Assembly (NCBI GenBank): GCA_027080545.1
Contig: JALWRV010000446.1
Coordinates: 1-10,180 of the forward strand
DNA: 10,180 nucleotides
DNA from: Parvularculaceae bacterium
GTDB taxonomy: Bacteria; Pseudomonadota; Alphaproteobacteria; Caulobacterales; Parvularculaceae
Direction: 5' to 3'
Below, piece by piece: positions 6,699 to 10,180 of this stretch (its first letter is position 1; every line of letters begins with the position of its first letter). The translations under genes were made by a program, and so were the position numbers. The notes under the pieces were generated by a model. It searched no databases and was not told where the DNA came from. It saw only the letters and a program-made list of their open reading frames with translations.

Positions 6699-7307
6699 AT
6701 GATCCTTCTTATCGATAATTATGACAGTTTTACCTGGAATGTCGTACATTTGTTGCAGGATGTCGGCGCAAAAGTCGAGACTGTGCGCAATGACCAGATT
6801 AGCGTTGAGGCGGCCTTAAAAGCCGGCGATGAGGGAATCATCCTCTCCCCCGGTCCCTGCACCCCCGATAAAGCCGGTATTTGTGTGCCTTTGGTTGAGG
6901 CCTGTATGGCGGCGCGCCACCCTCTCCTAGGCATCTGCCTCGGCCATCAAGCAATTATAGCCGCAGCGGGTGGCAAAATCATCCGAGCGCCCCAGCTCAT
7001 GCATGGCAAGACCTCCGCCATTCGCCACTCTGGGAAATTAATCTTTGCGGATCTTCCAGACCCGCTGGTCGCGGCGCGCTATCATTCATTGGTTGGAAAG
7101 CGCCAAGATTTGCCGACAAGTTTGCAAATCATCGCAGAAGCAGAAGAGGATGGTCAGATCATGGGCGTGGAAGTGAAAGACGCTCCCCTTTACGGGGTTC
7201 AGTTTCACCCAGAATCCATTGCGACCCAAGGGGGGGCCGTTTTGATGCGTAATTTCCTAACGCTCGCAGCCAACTCTCAACACCCATTAAACGAGGCCAG
7301 CGCGTGA
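6699..7307 (+). CDS. trpG: Anthranilate synthase component II (glutamine amidotransferase)
   Basis: TrpG releases ammonia from glutamine and passes it to TrpE. It is a class I glutamine amidotransferase of 202 residues, close to the family norm. It starts with MILLIDNYDSFTWN (1-14), has LSPGPCTPDKAG (49-60), the nucleophile motif GICLGHQ (78-84, Cys80), MHGK (101-104) and the triad end VQFHPES (167-173, His170 and Glu172). I chose the ATG at 6699 because the family begins with this MILLIDNYDSF block; a nearby ATG at 6690 would add only three residues. In some bacteria this subunit also serves PabB (folate synthesis), and no separate PabA is visible here, so a shared role is possible. The stop overlaps the trpD GTG by 4 bases. 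Confidence 0.96.
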   Translation: MILLIDNYDSFTWNVVHLLQDVGAKVETVRNDQISVEAALKAGDEGIILSPGPCTPDKAGICVPLVEACMAARHPLLGICLGHQAIIAAAGGKIIRAPQLMHGKTSAIRHSGKLIFADLPDPLVAARYHSLVGKRQDLPTSLQIIAEAEEDGQIMGVEVKDAPLYGVQFHPESIATQGGAVLMRNFLTLAANSQHPLNEASA

Positions 7308-8323
7308 CTAGTTTCAAAACCATTCTCAACCGCTTAGCCAACAAAGAAATTCTAACGCCGCTGGAAATGCGCGCCGCCATGGAGCAAATTTTAAACGGTG
7401 ATGTCAGTGATCCAGCCATTGCTGCTTTTTTGATGGCCTTGAAAATACGCGGGGAAAGCCCTGACGAGATCTGCGAAGCGGCTAAAGTCATGCGTCAATT
7501 TTCAAATCCGGTTGTCGCCCCCGATGGCGCTTTGGATTGTTGCGGCACGGGTGGTGACGGCGCCAACACTTATAATATTTCAACCGCAGTAGCCTTTGTT
7601 TTATCGGCTTGCCAAATTCCGGTGGCCAAACATGGCAACAAGGCTGTCAGCTCATCTTCAGGCTCATCGGACGTGTTGCATCAATTGGGTGTAACGCTGG
7701 AAGCGCCGCTTAATATTGTTCAGCGCGGCTTGTTAGAAGATGGTATCGCCTTCCTGTTCGCCCCGAACCATCATCCCGCCATGGTCCATGTGGCCACCGC
7801 ACGAGCTGAACTGGGGATGCGCACCCTGTTTAATCTGTTGGGCCCCCTCTCCAACCCAGCCAATGCCCCCTATCAATTGCTCGGTGTCTATGATCGCGCT
7901 TTGTGTCCGGTGATGGCAGAAGTATTGCGCCAGCTCGGCGCGTCCGCCGCCTGGGTGGTTCATGGGGCTGACGGTATGGATGAAATTACCCTTTGCGGTA
8001 AATCCTATGTCTCGGCTTTGAATGAAAAGGGCGAAATCAATTCTTTTGAAATATCCCCGGAAGATGCCGGGCTCGACCGGGTGGCCCCTTCCGAATTGGT
8101 TGGTGGTGCCCCTGAGCAAAATGCCCGTGCCCTGAAGGCCTTGCTTAATGGTGAACAAGGTGCTTACCGCGATGTCGTGCTGTTGAATGCAGCCGCCGGG
8201 TTAATGATCACGGGCAAGGTGAAACAGTTGCGAGACGGTGTCGCCATGGCCGCAGAAGCGGTAGATAGCGGGGCAGCTCTGTCTAAGCTCATCGCCCTTG
8301 GGGCGCGCACAAGGCCACAATGA
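7304..8323 (+). CDS. trpD: Anthranilate phosphoribosyltransferase
   Basis: TrpD transfers the phosphoribosyl group of PRPP to anthranilate, the second step of tryptophan synthesis. The 339-residue length is normal. Visible family motifs are the PRPP loop GTGGDGANTYNIST (81-94), KHGNKAVSSSSGSSD (109-123), HHPAMVHVATARAELGMRT (156-174) with the anthranilate-site region, FNLLGPLSNPA (176-186) and the metal-related GADGMDE (221-227). All look intact. The start is GTG at 7304 inside the end of trpG (GTGA overlap), and the stop overlaps trpC as ATGA, so translation of trpG, trpD and trpC is probably coupled. Confidence 0.97.
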   Translation: MTSFKTILNRLANKEILTPLEMRAAMEQILNGDVSDPAIAAFLMALKIRGESPDEICEAAKVMRQFSNPVVAPDGALDCCGTGGDGANTYNISTAVAFVLSACQIPVAKHGNKAVSSSSGSSDVLHQLGVTLEAPLNIVQRGLLEDGIAFLFAPNHHPAMVHVATARAELGMRTLFNLLGPLSNPANAPYQLLGVYDRALCPVMAEVLRQLGASAAWVVHGADGMDEITLCGKSYVSALNEKGEINSFEISPEDAGLDRVAPSELVGGAPEQNARALKALLNGEQGAYRDVVLLNAAAGLMITGKVKQLRDGVAMAAEAVDSGAALSKLIALGARTRPQ

Positions 8324-9108
8324 TGACCATTCTTGACCGCATCATCGCCTATAAACGCGAAGAAATAGTGGCCGCAAAAGCCGCACTGCCCTTAGATTAT
8401 TTACAAGACAATATGGCCAGATGTGAGCCGACAAGAGGCTTCGCCGAAGCACTCGCCAACACGCCCAAAGGTGAATTCGCCCTAATTGCCGAAATTAAAA
8501 AGGCCAGCCCCTCTAAAGGATTGATACGAGAAGATTTTGATCCGGCCAGCCTTGCCATAGCTTACGAAAAAGGCGGCGCCCGCTGCCTATCAGTGCTGAC
8601 CGATGGTCCGAGTTTCCAAGGGGCACCCTCTTATCTGGTGGCCGCACGAGCGGTGAGCACCCTACCTTTATTGCGCAAGGATTTTATCATTGATCCCTAT
8701 CAGGTCTATCAAGCCCGCTTTTGGGGGGCTGATTGTATTTTGTTGATTATGGCCTGTTTAAACGATGATGAAGCCGAAGAGCTGTGCCTCCTCGCCCAAC
8801 AACTCCAGATGGATGTGCTGGTGGAAAGCCATAATCAAGACGAGTTTACCCGTGCCTTGCGCTTACCGACCACGCTCATGGGGGTAAACAATAGGAATTT
8901 GCGTAAATTTGAAACCGATCTTTCCATATCCGAAGAAATAGCCCCCTTTTGCCCGCCAGACCGTTTGCTCATTTCCGAAAGCGGTATCAGTCACCATTCG
9001 GATATTCAACGCTTGGCAAAGCATGATATTAACTGCTTTCTTGTCGGTGAAAGCTTGATGCGACAGGCGGATGTTATGGCCGCGACTATAAAATTATTGA
9101 ACGGCTAG
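8320..9108 (+). CDS. trpC: Indole-3-glycerol-phosphate synthase
   Basis: TrpC closes the indole ring from carboxyphenylaminodeoxyribulose phosphate, giving indole-3-glycerol phosphate. It is a stand-alone (beta-alpha)8 barrel of 262 residues, not fused to TrpF. Catalytic residues can be placed in EIKKASPSKG (58-67, Glu58 and Lys60), LLRKDF (117-122, Lys120), VES (168-170, Glu169), GVNNRNL (188-194, Asn190) and ISESGI (218-223, Glu220); LVGESLM (241-247) is the C-terminal phosphate-binding block. The ATG overlaps the trpD stop by 4 bases; a second ATG follows at once, so the true start could be one codon later. It is the last gene of the trp run; the next gene, 15 bases on, is convergent, and no clear terminator lies between them. 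Confidence 0.97.
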   Translation: MMTILDRIIAYKREEIVAAKAALPLDYLQDNMARCEPTRGFAEALANTPKGEFALIAEIKKASPSKGLIREDFDPASLAIAYEKGGARCLSVLTDGPSFQGAPSYLVAARAVSTLPLLRKDFIIDPYQVYQARFWGADCILLIMACLNDDEAEELCLLAQQLQMDVLVESHNQDEFTRALRLPTTLMGVNNRNLRKFETDLSISEEIAPFCPPDRLLISESGISHHSDIQRLAKHDINCFLVGESLMRQADVMAATIKLLNG

Positions 9109-9123
9109 GCCCGCAAATCTATT

Positions 9124-9549
9124 TCATAAACGACTTTTATGGGCAAGACTATCTGCATGTTGTTCCCAGTTTTGGCCATCAAACTCTTTTATGGTGACCT
9201 TGTGGAAGCTATTTTTGTCCATACAATTAAAATTTAATGAGATACCGTCCGGATTGGAACGCGGAATATAAAAAGATTTAACCCCGCATTTTTTACAAAA
9301 CCGATGCACAGCAACGCCCGTATTAAAACGATAGTCGGTGAGCATTTCTTCGCCGCTTATTAGGTGAAAATTAGCGGCTGGGATGATCAAGTGTAAAAAT
9401 CCCGTTTTTGTGCAAATCGAGCAATTGCAGCGATCAATTTCAACATCATCTGGGGTCAGGGCCCGCCATTTCACGGCCCCGCAATGGCACGCCCCCTCGC
9501 GCCAAGTCTTGCCGCTGGTGCTTTCACCTATGGGGTCTTTACGGTCCAT
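9124..9549 (-). CDS. GFA / CENP-V-like zinc-binding protein
   Basis: This 141-residue protein belongs to the GFA family (glutathione-dependent formaldehyde-activating enzyme / centromere protein V fold). It carries the zinc cysteines in the expected pattern: CHCGAVKW (21-28), CNCSICTKTG (41-50) and FCKKCGV (84-90), giving Cys21, 23, 41, 43, 46, 85 and 88. The later blocks YRFNTGVAVHRFCKKCGVKS and FYIPRSNPDG, and an EFDGQNWE element (122-129), resemble the CENP-V branch more than Gfa proper. The biochemical role of most members is unknown, so formaldehyde metabolism should not be assumed. I start it at the ATG at 9549, which overlaps the nupC end by 11 bases; an in-frame TTG at 9564 is an alternative. 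No good ribosome site is seen, so it may be translated by coupling to nupC. Confidence 0.87.
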   Translation of the reverse strand: MDRKDPIGESTSGKTWREGACHCGAVKWRALTPDDVEIDRCNCSICTKTGFLHLIIPAANFHLISGEEMLTDYRFNTGVAVHRFCKKCGVKSFYIPRSNPDGISLNFNCMDKNSFHKVTIKEFDGQNWEQHADSLAHKSRL

Positions 9550-10180
9550 TGTAAATGATGCCAATTATGGCCCCGGTCATCAGGGTGGTTAGAGTGCCCG
9601 CGACCAGTGCCCGAGGGGCCAGTTCGATAACATCATTACGCCGTGATGGTACCAAGCCCGAAAGACCACCGATAACGATCCCTACAGAACCGATATTGGC
9701 AAAACCACACAAAGAATAGATCAGGATCAATTCACTGCGCTGAGACAGGCTACCTTCTGGCAGGGTAGCCAATTGGAAATAGGCAATCAACTCGTTGAGG
9801 GCAGTTTTGATACCCATAAATTGTCCGGCAGTGGTGGCTTCTTCCCACGGTACCCCAGCAAGCCACATCAAGGGTGCAAAGAGCCACCCTAAAATACGCT
9901 CTAGGGACAGGGGTTCGCCATTGAAATCGGGGATGGCCGCTGCGAGCATGATATTAATCAAAGCTGCTAACGCCACAAAGGCCAGAATGGAAATGACAAT
10001 ATTGGCCCATAATTTACCGCCCTCGGTAACACCGGTCATAAATGCATCCATGGAGCCTTCATATTTCAACCCATCCCCCGCGCTGGCCGGGGTTGGAATT
10101 GCCCCCTTTTGCGGTGGCACCATTATTTTACCGATGAGCAAAGCGGCCGGCACCGATATGATCGATGCAACGATGATATG
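9539..10180 (-). CDS. nupC: NupC-type concentrative nucleoside transporter (C-terminal part)
   Basis: The frame is open to the right edge, so only the last 213 residues are present; the N-terminal half lies outside the window. Members of the CNT family import nucleosides with sodium or protons across the inner membrane. Visible family features are VPAALLIGKIMVPP near the window edge, a cytoplasmic-type stretch with DGLKYEGSMDAFMTGVTEGG, hydrophobic helices, ALNELIAYFQL (the NEL/NEF-type substrate-binding segment) and SLCGFANIGSVGIVIGGL, corresponding to the GFAN-x-x-S helix break of CNTs. A final helix ends in IIGIIYNGP. The stop lies inside the start of the GFA-family gene. Substrate choice (purine or pyrimidine nucleoside, sodium or proton) cannot be told. 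The symbol is by family resemblance. Confidence 0.9.
   Translation of the reverse strand, partial: HIIVASIISVPAALLIGKIMVPPQKGAIPTPASAGDGLKYEGSMDAFMTGVTEGGKLWANIVISILAFVALAALINIMLAAAIPDFNGEPLSLERILGWLFAPLMWLAGVPWEEATTAGQFMGIKTALNELIAYFQLATLPEGSLSQRSELILIYSLCGFANIGSVGIVIGGLSGLVPSRRNDVIELAPRALVAGTLTTLMTGAIIGIIYNGP

Noticed and set aside
7733..8158. Minus-strand open frame of 141 codons inside trpD
   Set aside because: It lies wholly within the well-supported trpD gene, has no family resemblance and no start signal, and is a reading-frame shadow.
9109..9123. Terminator between trpC and the GFA-family gene
   Set aside because: The gap is 15 bases with no hairpin visible in or around it.

Overview
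The window looks like ordinary chromosomal housekeeping sequence from an alphaproteobacterium. The evidence is gene order (secG and tpiA next to a divergent ppiD-like gene followed by trpE, with trpG-trpD-trpC nearby), unfused trpE and trpG, and the protein sequences. GC content is moderate by eye, but I did not count it. No species can be named. I see no mobile element, CRISPR array, tRNA, rRNA or phage gene.

Layout. The minus strand from about 1980 down to 1 carries tpiA, then an alpha/beta hydrolase with an N-terminal membrane anchor, then the first 33 codons of secG, which runs off the left edge. From 2152 the plus strand carries a membrane-anchored PpiD/SurA-like chaperone and trpE, 9 bases apart. 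A minus-strand gene for a divergent polysaccharide deacetylase then interrupts the trp genes. Its end overlaps the end of trpE by 7 bases, and its start lies about 120 bases from trpG. The plus strand resumes with trpG, trpD and trpC, joined by 4-base stop/start overlaps. The right end is on the minus strand: the C-terminal part of a NupC-type nucleoside transporter (its 5' end lies outside the window), overlapping a GFA/CENP-V-like zinc protein by 11 bases.

How the genes work together. TrpE and TrpG form anthranilate synthase, TrpD adds the phosphoribosyl group, and TrpC closes the indole ring. trpF and trpBA are not here. TpiA is glycolytic. SecG and the PpiD-like protein both serve protein export and periplasmic folding. 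The hydrolase and deacetylase are probably envelope-facing, because each starts with a single hydrophobic segment.

Most notable points: the antisense deacetylase inside the trp cluster, the PpiD-like protein lacking the parvulin active-site histidines, the absence of room for a trp attenuator directly before trpE, the hydrolase lying between tpiA and secG beside an AT-rich stretch, and the overlapping nupC/GFA pair. None amounts to a convincing new biological system.
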